Made by a program: the position numbers and the translations under genes. This document shows positions 52,657 to 64,000 of a stretch of 64,000 nucleotides of DNA, piece after piece. How positions within the stretch are numbered: position 1 is the first letter of the stretch; each line of letters starts with the position of its first letter. The notes beneath the pieces were generated by a model. The model ran no database searches. It saw only the letters and a program-made list of their open reading frames with translations, and was not told the origin of the DNA. Source of the stretch: Trissonchulus latispiculum (Eukaryota > Nematoda > Enoplea > Enoplida > Ironidae); contig JASAND010030897.1 of NCBI GenBank assembly GCA_030248195.1, positions 1-64,000 on the forward strand. The letters are read 5' to 3'.

Positions 52657-53407
52657 CTAGCTGACAGTTTACTCCAAAACTAACTCTTGAGTTTTTGTTA
52701 ACACACATTTCAGTACACACTACGATCACATCATTCTGTGTCTAGAATGATTACATTACTGGTACAAATCCAGTTACCACATATTCCCTCTTCTTAGAAC
52801 AGAAACCCCGATTGCACAACCCATCACTACAGTATACAATAATTGCTATGGCAAACGAATTATCGAATGATCACTTCGTCTCTTTCATCTTCGTTTTCTT
52901 CGTCTTCGCCGTTTTTCTTCGCACAAATAGTGTGGATTTTTGGAGGTCCTTTTAAACTTGCACATCTTGGCAAAATGACCAAGTCGATGACATCGGCTAC
53001 ATTCTTTCCCTGCAGCTGGGCATTTGCGACCATCGCCGTTGTGAGTTTCATAACCGCAACGTCCACAAAAAGATTCATATGATTCCGAACTTGAATCAGA
53101 CTCTTCCTTACGGACTTCACCTATCTTGGTTCTGGTTGGCTGGTTTCTTGTACTCACTTTGTTGACTTGCGTTCCACGTCCACCTTCCGGAACAGAAAAG
53201 GCTTTAGCTTCTGATATCGCTCGCTCAATTTGTCTAGAAACGCTGAGAGCTCTATCCAAGGTAAGGGCTGGCACCATTAGCAAACGTTCCCTAATGCGGG
53301 GTGAGGCAATCTTTTCGACGATCTGATCCCTTAGCATCTCATCTTGCAGAGCTCCATACTCACAATCAATTTCCAAACCACGGAGTGCTGAGTACCATTC
53401 GTCAATA
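52657..53407 (-). mobile_element. Inverted partial copy of the gag-only LTR element
   Basis: On the minus strand: the 3' part of gag (from DEWYSALRG onward, including both zinc knuckles, 52,860-53,405), then a 3' LTR (52,657-52,781) lacking its last ~16 bp. It abuts the 5' LTR of the + copy head to head at 53,408. It is nearly identical to the matching part of the + copy, so the two arose recently from one sequence. Confidence 0.8.
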
Positions 53408-54681
53408 TGTGGTAACTGGATTTGTACCAGTAATGTAATTATTCTAGACATGGAATGATGTGATCGTAGTGAGTACTGAAATGCGTGTTAACAAAAACTC
53501 AAGAGTTAGTTTTGGAGTAAACTGTCAGCTAGAGTAGTCGCAATACAACACTTGGCGACGAGAAAAAAAGAACCCATGGAAGCTATTCATGGTCCACCCA
53601 CGCATCTGTCAACTTCAGGATCTGCCCCAATACCGTGAAAGGAATGGAAGCGGTTATTCATCACCTACATGCAAGCAACTGGTGCCAATAATGAAAACGA
53701 AAATTTTTCGGAATCTCGCCAAATTGGCATTCTGCTTCATTTCCTAGGTGTAGAAGGCAGCGGATATGCAATGCGCTGCCTCAAATTAATGATAACCAGG
53801 GACAGACTTTGGATCAAGTTCTACAGATCTGTGAAAACCATTTTGGTCCTCGCCACAACGTTGTTGCCATGCGCTACCGGTTTCGTGAAAGAGCTCAGAT
53901 GTCCAGAGAAAGTGTTGACGAATGGTACTCAGCACTCCGCGGTTTGGTAATTGATTGTGAGTATGGAGCTCTGCAAGATGAGATGCTAAGGGATCAGCTC
54001 GTCGAAAAGATTGCCTCACCGCGCGTTAGGGAACGTTTGCTAATGGAGCCAGCCCTTACCTTGGATAGAACTCTCAGCGTGGCTAGACAAATTGAGCGAG
54101 CGATATCAGAAGCTAAAGCCTTTTCTGTTCCGGAAGGTGGACGTGGAACGCAAGTCAACAAAGTGAGTACAAGAAACCAGCCAACCAGAACCAAGAAAGG
54201 TGAAGTCCGTAAGGAAGAGTCTGATTCAAGTTCGGAATCATATGAATCTTTTTGTGGGCGTTGCGGGTATGAAACTCACAACGGCGATGGTCGCAAATGC
54301 CCAGCTGCAGGGAAAGAATGTAGCCGATGCCATCGACTTGGTCATTTTGCCAAGATGTGCAAGTTTAAAAGAACCTCCAAAAATCAACACTATTTGTGCG
54401 AAGAAAAACGGCGAAGACGAAGAAAACGAAGATGAAAGAGACGAAGTGATCATTCTATAATTTGTTTGCCATAGCAATTATTGTATACCGTAGTGATGGG
54501 TTGTGCAATCGGGGTTTCTGTTCTAAGGAGAGGGAATATGTGGTAACTGGTTTTGTACCAGTAATGTAATCATTCTAGACATAGAATGATGTGATCGTAG
54601 TGAGTACTGAAATGTGTGTTAACAAAAACTCAAGAGTTAGTTTTGGAGTAAACTGTCAGCTAGAGTAGTGGCAATACAACA
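53408..54681 (+). mobile_element. Non-autonomous gag-only LTR element (1.27 kb)
   Basis: 5' LTR 53,408-53,550 and 3' LTR 54,539-54,681 (143 bp each, TGTGGTAACTGG...ATACAACA, nearly identical). A primer site TGGCGACGAG follows at 53,553 and a polypurine tract AAGGAGAGGGAATA precedes the 3' LTR. The interior holds only gag. Protease, RT and integrase are absent, so movement would need a helper element. Confidence 0.85.
53576..54438 (+). pseudogene. gag: gag with two zinc knuckles (broken)
   Basis: Starts at ATG 53576 (MEAIHGPPTHL). An in-frame TGA occurs at codon 21, then EWKRLFITYMQATGANNENE continues. A frame change near 53,800 leads into MDQVLQICENHFGPRHNVVA and the capsid-like region (REVDEWYSALRG-type). 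A long charged stretch follows, then two Cys clusters: CGRCGYETHNGDGRKC and CSRCHRLGHFAKMC (CCHC). It ends in a Lys/Arg-rich tail at TGA 54438. The double knuckle and primer site are typical of animal Ty3/Gypsy elements. Confidence 0.75.
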
Positions 54682-54944
54682 TTTATGATAGGTTTGAATC
54701 GAACGCGCTGACAGGTTTGAATCATCAGCATTAATGCAAATTACTGATGCCATGCTCCTTCTATTAAGGAGCATATAAAAATTAACAAGTAAAACGTCAA
54801 GCTATATATCAACTTTCGGAAGTAAAAAATAAAGATAAAACGTACCATGAAATCAGTTAATGCAGCAGTTATTTTCCAAACCTGCAAACAATTATTTAAC
54901 TGTTAATACGATCCACTGAGTGTTAGTTCAATTATTATGAATAC

Positions 54945-55034
<90 letters not shown>
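54945..55034. repeat. (ATT)n microsatellite, about 30 units
   Basis: Uninterrupted ATT triplets; the poly-Ile minus-strand frame is an artefact of it. Confidence 0.97.
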
Positions 55035-55035
<1 letters not shown>

Positions 55036-55039
55036 TTAT

Positions 55040-55814
55040 TAGCATTATTATTATTGTTAATATTACATGTATATAGTCGATGAATGAAGTTAACCTTTTT
55101 TGTATTCAGCAAAACAACTAACTTCAGATATGGATAATAAAGTTTAAATAAAATTTCGAAACAATTATTTTGCACAAAAACATTCTTCACACTGGAGGAC
55201 TCGGATACGTTTGGTAAACTTGACGGCTGCAAATACTTGATACTGCGCTCGAGAGTTATCAATTCTTAATTCACCACTAATTACCTGTAAACATACATTG
55301 ACACGGAGTCCAATTCTGGGGTTCTACCCGACTCTGGCGATGGGTCTACCCTCTGAATAATTCCAAAATTGTGAGTTGCAAATGTTATACATTTTTGGCC
55401 CAAAATCAGTAAAAATGAAGAATCTAAGGAATTGTTTGATAAAATCGCAAAATTTGCTAAAAGAGCGGCAATTATTAATAAAGTCGCAGAGGGGGCTACC
55501 TGTTTTTCTTTAAGAACGAAAGTATCTACCCCATTTTCCTTCCTTCCGAGGGAGTCTACCCGTTTTTTGTCTGTATGGAGGGTCTGCACGCCCATTCCGC
55601 CAACATGGATCAAACGGATTCAAATCGGGTCGAAAAAATCTTGACCATTGCAATCTTATTGGATCATCAAACGGTTTAAAATTAAGTTTTTCAATGGTTC
55701 CGGATTAAATTGGCCAATTAAAAGACAGTTGAGTCTTTAAAGTAAAACTTGAAACCTTTATTTCAGTCAGTGTAAAGCAAGTCCCCCCTAAGAAAAACTG
55801 ATTAATTCTAAAAA
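55040..55814. other. Gene-free DNA with CTACCC-rich patch
   Basis: The word GTCTACCC recurs (55,321-55,580), in the style of the other decayed repeats here. A minus-strand frame with splice-acceptor-like start (about 55,281 down to 55,160) is discussed under rejected items. Confidence 0.4.
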
Positions 55815-55935
55815 GAGTTGACAAAGTGGGGATGGACTGAAAAAGAGTTGACGAACTGGGGACAACCTTAATTATAGGGCTTAGCGTTGATAAACTGGGG
55901 AGTTGACAAACTGGGGAATTGACAAATTGGGGATA
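55815..55935. repeat. Minisatellite of TTGACAAACTGGGGA units
   Basis: Five to six degenerate 15-22-bp units (GTTGACAAAGTGGGG, GTTGACGAACTGGGG, GTTGATAAACTGGGG, GTTGACAAACTGGGG, TTGACAAATTGGGG). Non-coding. Confidence 0.7.
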
Positions 55936-56168
55936 CGCCTCTGCGATAAATTTTTAATGAGAGCACCAGTGTTTGTGTTGCAAATAACTAAAAGATTTAC
56001 AGGTTAAACTAAGCTGCTTCTACATCCACTACAATTCAATAAGATTGTAGTTGGATGCACTGGATATACTCAAATCTATTTAATTGCTTATATAGAAGTC
56101 ACTTCAGTTAGGATGAGGTTTTGAAATTAGAAAGTAGCTTTAATTACTAAGCTACAGAAGTAAATTAC

Positions 56169-59100
56169 CTCGGCCGGGCATAGGAATCCAATGCTGCGCC
56201 CATTCCGTTAAATGCTGCTCTTTTCATATTGCTGTGAAAGATTGTAAGAAGTAATAGAAAATTAATCATGGTCATACAGATAGTTTACAACATCAACACG
56301 ACACAAATATTGATGCACACAGTCAGAAAAACAGAAAGTATAGAAGTAAGTGTAAAGTTGAGGTGTGGTCCAATGTATTACGTAGTCACTTTACCTTTAA
56401 CCTCAGCGGAAAACATGGAAAATCGAACGAATGTTAAAATTAAACGTTTGTACTGTTCTACTAATGACGCCTTAATTGTCAGTGTTTATTTTCTGGCCGA
56501 ATTGAATTTTATTGTCATGAAATGTAGGTTACATTGAGTGAATAAAATGAATGTTACAAATGAATAAAACTCAACAAATGAAAGCATTTGAATGATTATC
56601 ATTATGGAAGCATCTTAATACATTTCTGATCGATCTGCAGCAAAACTTTAAGTTTTTAAAAAACTTAAATTAAGGTTTTCGAGGAGGGACTTAGTTAAGT
56701 TAAGTTACTATTTTACTTTGATTTCACATCAAGAAAATGAAGTAAACACGGGCTGGCAGGCGGGTGGTATTAATCGTTGGTGCCATTTGTTTCTATCTAA
56801 GACTTTTGCCTTAGTGACTGCAGGGCAGATATTTACTTTCATTTTACTATTGTAACTTGCATTTTATGACAAAGTACAATTCAATTCGGCACAGATAATA
56901 AAACACTGATAATTTATAGAACAGTACAATATGGTTTCACAGATATATGCGTAAAGCATTTTAAAATTTCCTCAAAGTTGCAGAAATTATAACTACTATA
57001 ATTTGTTATATGAAAAATTAAGAATTGCTGAATTTTTACGTTATAATGCAGATTTAATTAAAAGGCTGGTCTGAAGAGTTAGTTGCCGTTTAAGTGTTAA
57101 TGCACAAATTGAAACAATAATTTGATAAAGACCTGTGTAAGCAACCCCACTGTAGTTTTGGACAAACATTTAACTATCTCACGAATGCTCACTCGTGAGA
57201 TTTCATGAATGCTCATTCGTGATATTATGATTTAGCGGAAGAACCTCACTGAAAAAGATTGTTAACGCTGGCTCAGCTTAACAATCTCGCTTGTGAAATA
57301 GCTTAGTTCAAATTTGCTGTGCTGTAACCCCCGTGCCTCCATCCAAGTTGTGAAGCACGATGTGCACTGTGCTTCACAACTGCATTTGTGAAGCACGCTG
57401 TACCGTGCTTCACAACTATAGTTGTGAAGCACGGTGAAGCAGATGCACTCTGTGGAGTTGGAATGCAAGAAATGAAGTTGTCACTTCAGCACCAGAGACC
57501 CGAAAAATTCTGTCCTCGACTGTGTTTCGAACCCACGACTTTCGGCTTATCAGTCCGATGCTCTCCCAACTGAGCTATCGAGGCTTCAGACATACAAAGC
57601 TAGGAGTTTGTATCCAAACTGAAGTAATAAATGAATAATGTACTTTACGTACAACGCGGACAAACACATGACCCAGGGCGAGGAACACTCTGGTTTGCCC
57701 GCCTACCAAGTCTAATTCAAATTTCCGGTATTTTAAATTTGAACTAAGCTATTTCACAACTAAGTTGTTGCACAATTTCTCGCGCACCATCTAATTTACG
57801 GACACGTCAAGCAAAACTGCAAGGGGTTGTGAAACCCGAGTGTTTCGGAAAGCTTAGCACTCAAATTCTTTTGTGGTACTCGGGCTCCGCTTCGCTCCGC
57901 CCTCGTACCACAAAAAATTCTCGTGCACGCTTTCACGAAACACTCGGGTTTGTAATGCACTCGCTTCGCTCGTGCATCACAACCCCTCGCAGTTTCGCTT
58001 AGCGTGCCTGTAAATCAGCTAGTGCACTCTATATTGTGCAACAACCTAGACTAGTGCGTTTATAATCTCATCGAAACAGTCAGTCAGATTATAAACTCAC
58101 GGACTTTACAATATCATGCCTCATGCATACCTGGATTGCACCAAACAACACTAGGACTAACTGCTAATTAGCTGAGAACTAAGCGCTGGTTTCTCATTCA
58201 AAAATCTGACTTCTCAGCTAAGAAATTAGTTCTCAGCTAATCCTCAATTAGTTATAATCGAATTCTGTGCAATCTAGGGACAATCTATCTATTTGGCAAG
58301 CTTGCTTATTTGCATTTATTTGGCCGATGCTTGATTAGCTAAATTCTGGAGAAATAGCCACATAGCTGTATCAACATTTACCCTTAAATTTCTAACTTTG
58401 ACGTGCTACGACCTAAATATTCATTTTTAATACTAATTTTGTAGACATGCCGAGACGGAGCGAGAGACGGAACCAGGGAATACTTTCCTAATACTAATAC
58501 CAGGGAGTAATATATAAACGGCAAATCTATTATCTTTCACTGTGTTAAAGTTTTAAAGCAATACTGTTTGACGAAAAACGTGTTTTAGCTTAAACATTGC
58601 TGTTTTTTGCTAAAAAATGGCAAAAATAAGTTAAAAATCGCTTTCAAAAGTACCCCTAAGAAAAATCGCTCTCACAAGGGGTACCCAAATTTGCTTCCAC
58701 AAGGGTCAGTGAAATTTGACCTCCCGTTCAGGTATGCTCTAGATCTAAGGTTTTAAGCATAAATTTAGTGTAAGCTATTTCTTTGCTTAAAATACTAGTT
58801 GCTAGAATGTCTAAAACATGGTAACAACAGCCAGTTTCCAATAGAAGTTGGGTGCGGGTAATTTGTGAATCTTTTCTGCCGGCCATTCTGGTTATTATGT
58901 TTATCTGTGGTTACGTTTGAGTTTGATTTAATTAGTAGGGCACCTTACTGCTAAAATTATTGAATATTTCGGATTTTTAGTTTAATAAGGAAAAAATTCG
59001 TTCTATAAAATTCCTTTTATAGCTACGTCTTGAATATTTGGCGCATGCATGCCATGCATTTATTGAGTAAAGTGAAATTCTGTATGAAATTGTGAAAAGA

Positions 59101-60562
59101 TCAAGTGTGAAATGATAACTTAAATTCATGTTCAGATACATTCCAACATAGAAATCCAGACAAAATACATTCATGAATAATGTACCTGCGTTTCAGTGTT
59201 TGTAAAAAAACGTTTCTGCATGTGTTCATTTAAAGTTAGTGTAGTGAAGATAGAAATTAGTGGAATAGAAACTGTAAATCATGAAAATGAATACAGCAGT
59301 TATGCAGAAAATTGAGCAAGCAACTGCAAGAAAAATTATAGCTTCGATATTGTAGAAATTGGAAGTATGAGTTTATATACCTTGGACGCTGTAGGCCTCC
59401 CATGTTGCTCTCCAAATTGTCCAAAAATCTGTTCACTTCACCGAGCCGTTTGTCTGGTCTGAAACATGCACATTAGTTATGAAAGCTGAGATTTCGCAGT
59501 TCGGGTTTTACTAACTTAAAAAGGGAATATAATAAACATTAATAGAATGAAGACTTGCTGAAGATCTCAATGGTTAGTGTGGACAAGTGTAGATAACTCC
59601 GTGATTTAACAACATTTATACAAATAATTTATCTAAATTATCTAAAATAATCCTGAAGCTTCGAACAATATAAATTTGAACCTGCTCTGTGTACGTTGTA
59701 ACAATTTACTATAATTTGCTGGTATGGTTAAAGATTCAACTTATTCTGATTGCTGACTGAGTTTATTTAGTTCAGTTGTACCTGCCAGTTTGAGCACCCC
59801 TTAAAAGTTGATTAATTGAGTATCCACTTAGGGTTGGACCCCAGTATCGCTTGCCAAATCTGTAATCAAGTTGCACACACTTATAACGAGTATGAACGTG
59901 CATTTGTAGGAAATGTAGCTCATCACAATTACAATTTAAGAATTACAAGTGAAGCAGTTATGAATACAGTTACTCGCCGGTTATGCTGGCCGAAGATGAT
60001 ACGTAGGTATAAATGTCCCGCAATCCCGAAGAATACTTATGGGTTGCAATTTTGTTGAAAATAGCTTACAAAATTTAAGTGCAATTAATCTTATTAGAAG
60101 TGATTAGGAACGTTAAACAGTCCGCAAAAATTAAAAATTTCAGTTTTTTCCTACGAAGTTTAGAATGACGTAAGAAATTCCTCTCCCAACCCGGTATCTT
60201 AAAAAGAAGAATTGGTTGGCAGCGACGGCATGCTTTGTATTCGTTATTTGGCTTCAAGCAAATTTACAGTATTCTTATAAAACTCGAAGGCTGTATTATC
60301 CTGTTTTCTCATTTGAGTTTTGTCACCAAACCTCCGATATAGCTTATTGATGAAAGATGGTTGTCGTTGCTGACTAGTCCAAATTACTATGATTATGCCA
60401 ATGTCAATACTATTAAACTCTTTAAAACCCTCGATTACTCTAATTTTACGAGCATTTTACAAGTAACTTAATAACTTCAGGTAGCAATTGAACAACCGTT
60501 GCATAACTTACCGAGGACTGCTTAACGAATCTATAGTGTTTTGAAGATTGGACATTGACCGA
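56169..60562 (-). CDS. Three phase-2 exons of a possible secreted-peptide precursor (partial)
   Basis: Exons on the minus strand: 60562-60512 (51 nt), 59458-59381 (78 nt), 56231-56169 (63 nt). Each has an AG acceptor after a pyrimidine-rich or TTTCAG tract and a GT donor (gtaagt, gtatat, gtaatt). Each is a multiple of three, and all are open together only in phase 2. The joined reading includes LQNTIDSLSSP, then RPDKRLGEVNRFLDNLESNM and GGLQRPSNMKRAAFNGMGAA, then LDSYARP. Two exons carry a Lys-Arg pair near their start, and all three end in Pro at the junction. The (I/L)-D-(S/N)-(L/Y) core recurs in each. This resembles multi-exon neuropeptide precursors (pedal peptide/orcokinin-like layout), but no signal peptide or terminal exon was found; the start may lie beyond 64 kb. 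Chance is not excluded for such short exons. Confidence 0.4.
57291..57759. mobile_element. TIR element with perfect 25-bp ends enclosing a tRNA-like sequence
   Basis: TTGTGAAATAGCTTAGTTCA (57,291, continuing AATTT) is exactly mirrored at 57,735-57,759. Inside are alternating inverted copies of TTGTGAAGCACGGTGAAGC-like words (57,342-57,440) and a minus-strand tRNA-like stretch. A second hairpin element follows 5 bp later. Confidence 0.75.
57512..57584 (-). tRNA. tRNA-like sequence, Ile(GAT)-type, probably a pseudogene or SINE head
   Basis: On the minus strand: acceptor GCCTCGA paired with TCGAGGA (six of seven), D arm GCTC-AGTTGGGA-GAGC and anticodon loop CTGATAA (anticodon GAT). The anticodon stem has one mismatch. 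The B box GGTTCGAAA is present, but the T stem pairs at only three of five positions. Nuclear tRNA-Ile in animals normally reads AAT or TAT, another reason to doubt that it is a functional tRNA. Confidence 0.4.
57765..58044. mobile_element. Hairpin MITE
   Basis: TTGTTGCACAAT at the left is mirrored by ATTGTGCAACAA at the right, and long inner arms match (AACCCGAGTGTTTCG-type against CGAAACACTCGGGTT). The core is a GTACTCGGGCTCCGCTTCGC-like palindrome. Non-coding. Confidence 0.75.
58131..58277. mobile_element. Small hairpin MITE
   Basis: CTGGATTGCAC and GTGCAATCTAG form the ends, with inner arms AGCTGAGAACTAA and TTAGTTCTCAGCT. 147 bp, non-coding. Confidence 0.7.
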
Positions 60563-61871
60563 CTGAAATGTAAATAGACTTAGTAGAGAATTAGGATTTT
60601 TGATTGGATAAAAATAAATGGTCATGCACGAGAACACCTGAAGTGTTTTTCTTGAAAAACAATTGGAATATTTCTGTGTAGAATGATTGGAAAAGTTGTA
60701 TAAGTGAAATATGTAGCATTTCGGTGGCTTGACTTGACTGCACATCTAGCGGTTATATTTAGTTATTTAATTAGTTATGAAAGAGTTTCCTGATAAGTTA
60801 CAATTTTAAATTGAGATCAAAGCTACTACAGATCGAGCTACTAAAAGTAGAGAGGCCATAGATGTAGAAGGTAGACTAGATTAGACTAAAGCTAGATTAC
60901 ACTATTACAGAGATGTTGCAGAAATGTAGAATTGCAACCGTTATTTGAAAGGATTCTTTCTATACAGTCTGCTGGGGATCAAACGCATCGTTCGTTGACG
61001 TCATTTAAGATATTTCTACCAATTGTTCAGTTATTGTCATTTTTTAAAAGCTGGAAGACAGTTGTGATCGCTAGCGTGGGGCAGTATAATAATTATGATA
61101 CTAAGCTGCGCAAGTAATTATGAACACAGATAAGGGCGCAGGTTGCGAATTCTAATTAAATTTAAAACTTAAGAAAACTATGGTACTAACAAAGATGCGT
61201 ATACAAAGATCCAGGATTTCGTGACGGGGTGGTGGCCTTTTTTGGGTTTGAAGGGTGGAGCTCCCATGAAGTTGAAGGAATTTTTGTTTTTGCAAAAAAT
61301 TGCTGCAAATCTTTAACTCGTTTTCTGGAGGAAATTTTTAGAAATACGCATTACACATTACGCTTTATTCTTTACACAGCTTTAGGTAAAAGGAGTCATT
61401 TCCGCGAAATATCGGATTCGTTGCATAAAAGCAATAAATACACTATTAAAAATGGAAAAAACTTGCCGACGGCCCGGCAGGAGGCTTTAGGTCCTGCACT
61501 TTTTCTTTTTCGTCCTAAAGTTTTGTACTTTCGAATCGGGATGGGGCTGTCCGGCCAGCCCGACGCAGACCCCCCTGGGTCCGCCCATGCCAAATGTAAA
61601 CTATATGACAATAGCCTGGGTGAACATTAAATACTTCAACTGGAAAATATGTTAAAAAATTGAAGCCATTAAATTGTAAAACGTGCTGTTTAACGTGCTG
61701 CTGTTTGTAAACGTGCTTTAGATGTATGTATGTAATTTCAAAATTAAAATGATTTAATGTTTTATTGTCTACACTAAAATTAGACTGCGATTCATATTCA
61801 GCAACAACTGTTATTTTAAACCTAAGTTTGATGCTGAAATGAGCTGGCGATGTGCAAGTTTAGTTCGTTAT
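58278..61871. other. AT-rich DNA, no certain gene
   Basis: It contains two of the small minus-strand exons described above. A + strand frame at 59,816-60,058 (80 codons) has no family signal. A patch at 61,210-61,590 (GATCCAGGATTT at its left, GCAGACCCCCCTGGGTCCGC at its right) resembles the termini of G/C-run repeats elsewhere in the window. Nothing else is recognised. Confidence 0.4.
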
Positions 61872-61875
61872 TTAA

Positions 61876-62857
61876 GGTGGTGATTCCTTTTGGACACGTT
61901 TTCTTGGTTGACTGCCAAAATCAAATTAAAACTTGATGAAACTTTCCAAAATAACTTCTTTTAGCGTTCTAGCACTTTCCGCGCAATCCCGTTTCAAAAA
62001 TCCACCATTTCCACTCAGGACAGTTTTTGCCGATTTCCGACAGTTGGGTAGCAGCTTGTAGTTATGACTATGTTCATTCCAAAGAACTCATTGAGCTCTA
62101 CATTTTTGCTTTTGAACGTATCTTGCTAGCTTTTTCCTATCGTGAAATATAGCCAATTTTCTTATTTTGACGTCGAAAACTTGTCATTTTTGCAGAAATC
62201 AAATGATCCATTATTTCTGGAGCTACGTAAGCCGTAAAATTAAACGATGGTGTCGATTTAAAGGTCTCACAGAGGCCAATTGTGCGAGGCATGATAGTCT
62301 TCCAACTGCTACCCCATAGGCTGCTATCATAAGAAATGTAATTTCTGCGAAAACATGACGAAATTTTTTCCAGCGATTGTGGAGCATTTAGTATGCAAGC
62401 TAGAGGGTTGCCACTTAGCGGATGTCTTCTACACAAAATTACCCCGGGACCCTTTTTTAGTTGTCCCGATTGCTGCTTTCTAACTAAAGTAATCGCCTGC
62501 CAAAGTTGGGAAAAGTAGGCTAAATCAAGGTTGCGCACACATTTTGTCTATTTTCTCCACAACGAAGAGCGATTTTATAATAACTAAAAAAGGGTCCCCA
62601 CCTATTTGATAGATGTTTCGAATGATATGACTGATGTTTCTCGAAAAAATTTGTTTCAGCCTGCAAAAAATCTGAAAAATTGCACTTCGTCGAAAGTCCG
62701 TTAAAAATTTTGTCAAAAGCCAAAATTAGTTTCATTGTATTCATTAAAAAGAGAAAATTTTAAGCTTCATTTTGATGTAAAGATGGATTCATAACTCCTA
62801 AAAAAATGGATGAGAAATAATACTTCAAAGTTGATGTCTCTAAAAGGAATCACCACC
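61876..62857. mobile_element. TTAA-flanked TIR element (type B), copy 2
   Basis: 982 bp with TTAA at 61,872-61,875 and 62,858-62,861. Ends GGTGGTGATTCCTTTTGGAC and the complement of GGAATCACCACC. Colinear with the copy at 4917-5885, same orientation, no transposase. Confidence 0.75.
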
Positions 62858-62861
62858 TTAA

Positions 62862-64000
62862 GCCATTTGATTCAAAGTTTTAACGCGTTGCTGCAATTAG
62901 GTTAGTTCTGATGCTCAAATAAAGGAATGTATCGTAGCGATGATTTTCATATATGTAAAGAAAAAGGTTTGGCTAATGAACTTTTCGGAGCTGAGAGATC
63001 ATTTAAAGGACTCAATTCCTGAACTTTATCTATCTCAGCCCTTGCTATTGCACAAGTTTGGGGGTCGAGCAAACTTGGTCTCTTCAAACACGGATTAGAG
63101 CACTGGTGAAATGGCTCTTTTCTCCCTAAACTACCTAATAGTAAACTGATCGCTCACTAACTTTGAGATCAGTTTACTATGGTCCCTACCTAGCCAGAGC
63201 TTCCGTAACTACAACAATGGTCCACTCTGAACCTCAAATCACTTCCCTAAATAATAAGACGAAACAACGGTGTTGCACTGAGAAATCGGTACAATTTTAC
63301 TGTGTCCGCAGCTTCAGATTTTACAGTCAGAAGGAGATAGTTCGCAGCTCAAGGTTACGGGTCAACAATTCACAATTACAGGTTCCCACAATAAATGTAG
63401 TGTCGTCAAGTATTACGTAGACTACTGGGTCAAACAATACAACCACTCAACTGTTAAAGTACGGTTCTCAAAAGCTGCCTTTGGGCGTCGATAATGCGTT
63501 AGTAAACTTCTCCCTTTGATTTCAGTGTTACCATTAACTTACAAATTGATCCTGGTCCAAGAAATTGAGAAAAAGAGGAATGAGCAAATAAGTCACAGAA
63601 AATATCGCACGGGAATAGCACAGTGAGAATGGGGTGACAAAAACCAAAACGACTTCAGTAAACCCAAACTGGTAAGACGTAGGACTAGGCTCAAACGGCC
63701 AACACAAGACACAAGACGGAACACAACACGGCGCAGTGGCCAGAGACGTAAAATGTATCAGGTCTTAAAACCGACCTTCCTGTAGCAGAGTCAACCCCAA
63801 AACTGAAGTCTTAGGTCAGTCACCCAATCCCATCACAGCCCCGTTCACGTGCAATTCTCTCGCTGTCGGTCTCTTTTGAAAGTCTTTGAAGTTTGGCCTT
63901 TTCTTTTAGAAGGGAGATTCATACGTCATGATAAGCATGACGTATGCGTTTGCTCAAGGGCTCCTGGGGTTCCCCAAATCTTCGTTTTAAGCCGATTAAC
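62862..64000. other. Gene-free DNA with two perfect hairpins
   Basis: Hairpins at 63,138-63,180 (ATAGTAAACTGATC/GATCAGTTTACTAT, 15-nt loop) and 63,920-63,946 (CATACGTCATG/CATGACGTATG, 5-nt loop). No gene is supported. In texture it resembles the hairpin-rich regions at 7.6-8.2 and 12.4-14.5 kb. Confidence 0.5.

Noticed and set aside
55160..55281. Minus-strand frame with Cys-rich end (RVLQCEECFCAK) after a possible TTTACAG acceptor
   Set aside because: It would need a phase-0 intron, which does not fit the phase-2 exons upstream. It also overlaps a repeat-like patch.
59816..60058. 80-codon + strand frame with two Cys
   Set aside because: No family signal, and length is within chance for AT-rich DNA.
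60252..60376. Minus-strand frame QRQPSFINKLYRRFGDKTQM... ending in a stop
   Set aside because: The phase conflicts with the neighbouring small exons and the acceptor tract is poor; kept only as a possible alternative terminal exon.

Overview
The window is nuclear DNA from a metazoan, most likely an aquatic invertebrate; the species cannot be named from sequence alone. The evidence is a spliced, phase-1, secreted kringle gene, tRNA-like sequences, Ty3/Gypsy and Jockey-type retroelements, long dinucleotide and trinucleotide microsatellites, and many non-coding inverted-repeat elements. There are no operons, bacterial-style genes or CRISPR arrays. Coding density is very low and most long reading frames are transposon remains.

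Left flank (1-14.9 kb). I see no host gene here. It holds a G/C-homopolymer repeat (0.64-2.3 kb), a small palindromic MITE (2.95-3.18 kb), two TTAA-flanked inverted-terminal elements (3.87-4.72 and 4.92-5.89 kb), a 1.58-kb near-perfect palindrome (9.25-10.82 kb) with a tRNA-Val-like sequence beside it, and two stretches unusually rich in perfect short hairpins (7.6-8.2 and 12.4-14.5 kb).

Centre (14.877-36.310 kb). This is one giant LTR retrotransposon of 21.4 kb with 758/751-bp LTRs and a GTTG target duplication. It has broken gag (CCHC knuckle) and broken pol (protease, RT, RNase H, GPY/F integrase). Between pol and the 3' LTR lies about 6.4 kb of additional coding sequence. That extra region includes a recognisable DEDDy-type 3'-5' exonuclease, an Arg/Ser-rich segment and an unrecognised 492-codon protein. 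An intact, 5'-truncated Jockey-type LINE (30.26-31.91 kb) and a G-rich element (34.4-34.8 kb) have jumped into it. This giant element is the most interesting object in the window.

Right of the element. A roughly 1-kb higher-order tandem duplication built from 163-bp and 147-bp satellites (36.66-38.65 kb) is followed by a decayed LINE endonuclease fragment. Next comes the one convincing host gene (41.13-49.86 kb, + strand). I assembled it from six exons: signal peptide, kringle domain, then three ~153-residue DUF5648-like repeats, giving 590 aa with every intron between modules in phase 1. Several MITEs sit in its introns and just downstream of it.

50-64 kb. This part has a gag-only non-autonomous LTR element with an inverted partial copy (52.66-54.68 kb), three small phase-2 exons on the minus strand (56.17-60.56 kb) that may belong to a secreted peptide precursor, a TIR element carrying a tRNA-Ile-like sequence, a second copy of the TTAA element (61.88-62.86 kb), and otherwise AT-rich DNA with no recognised content.
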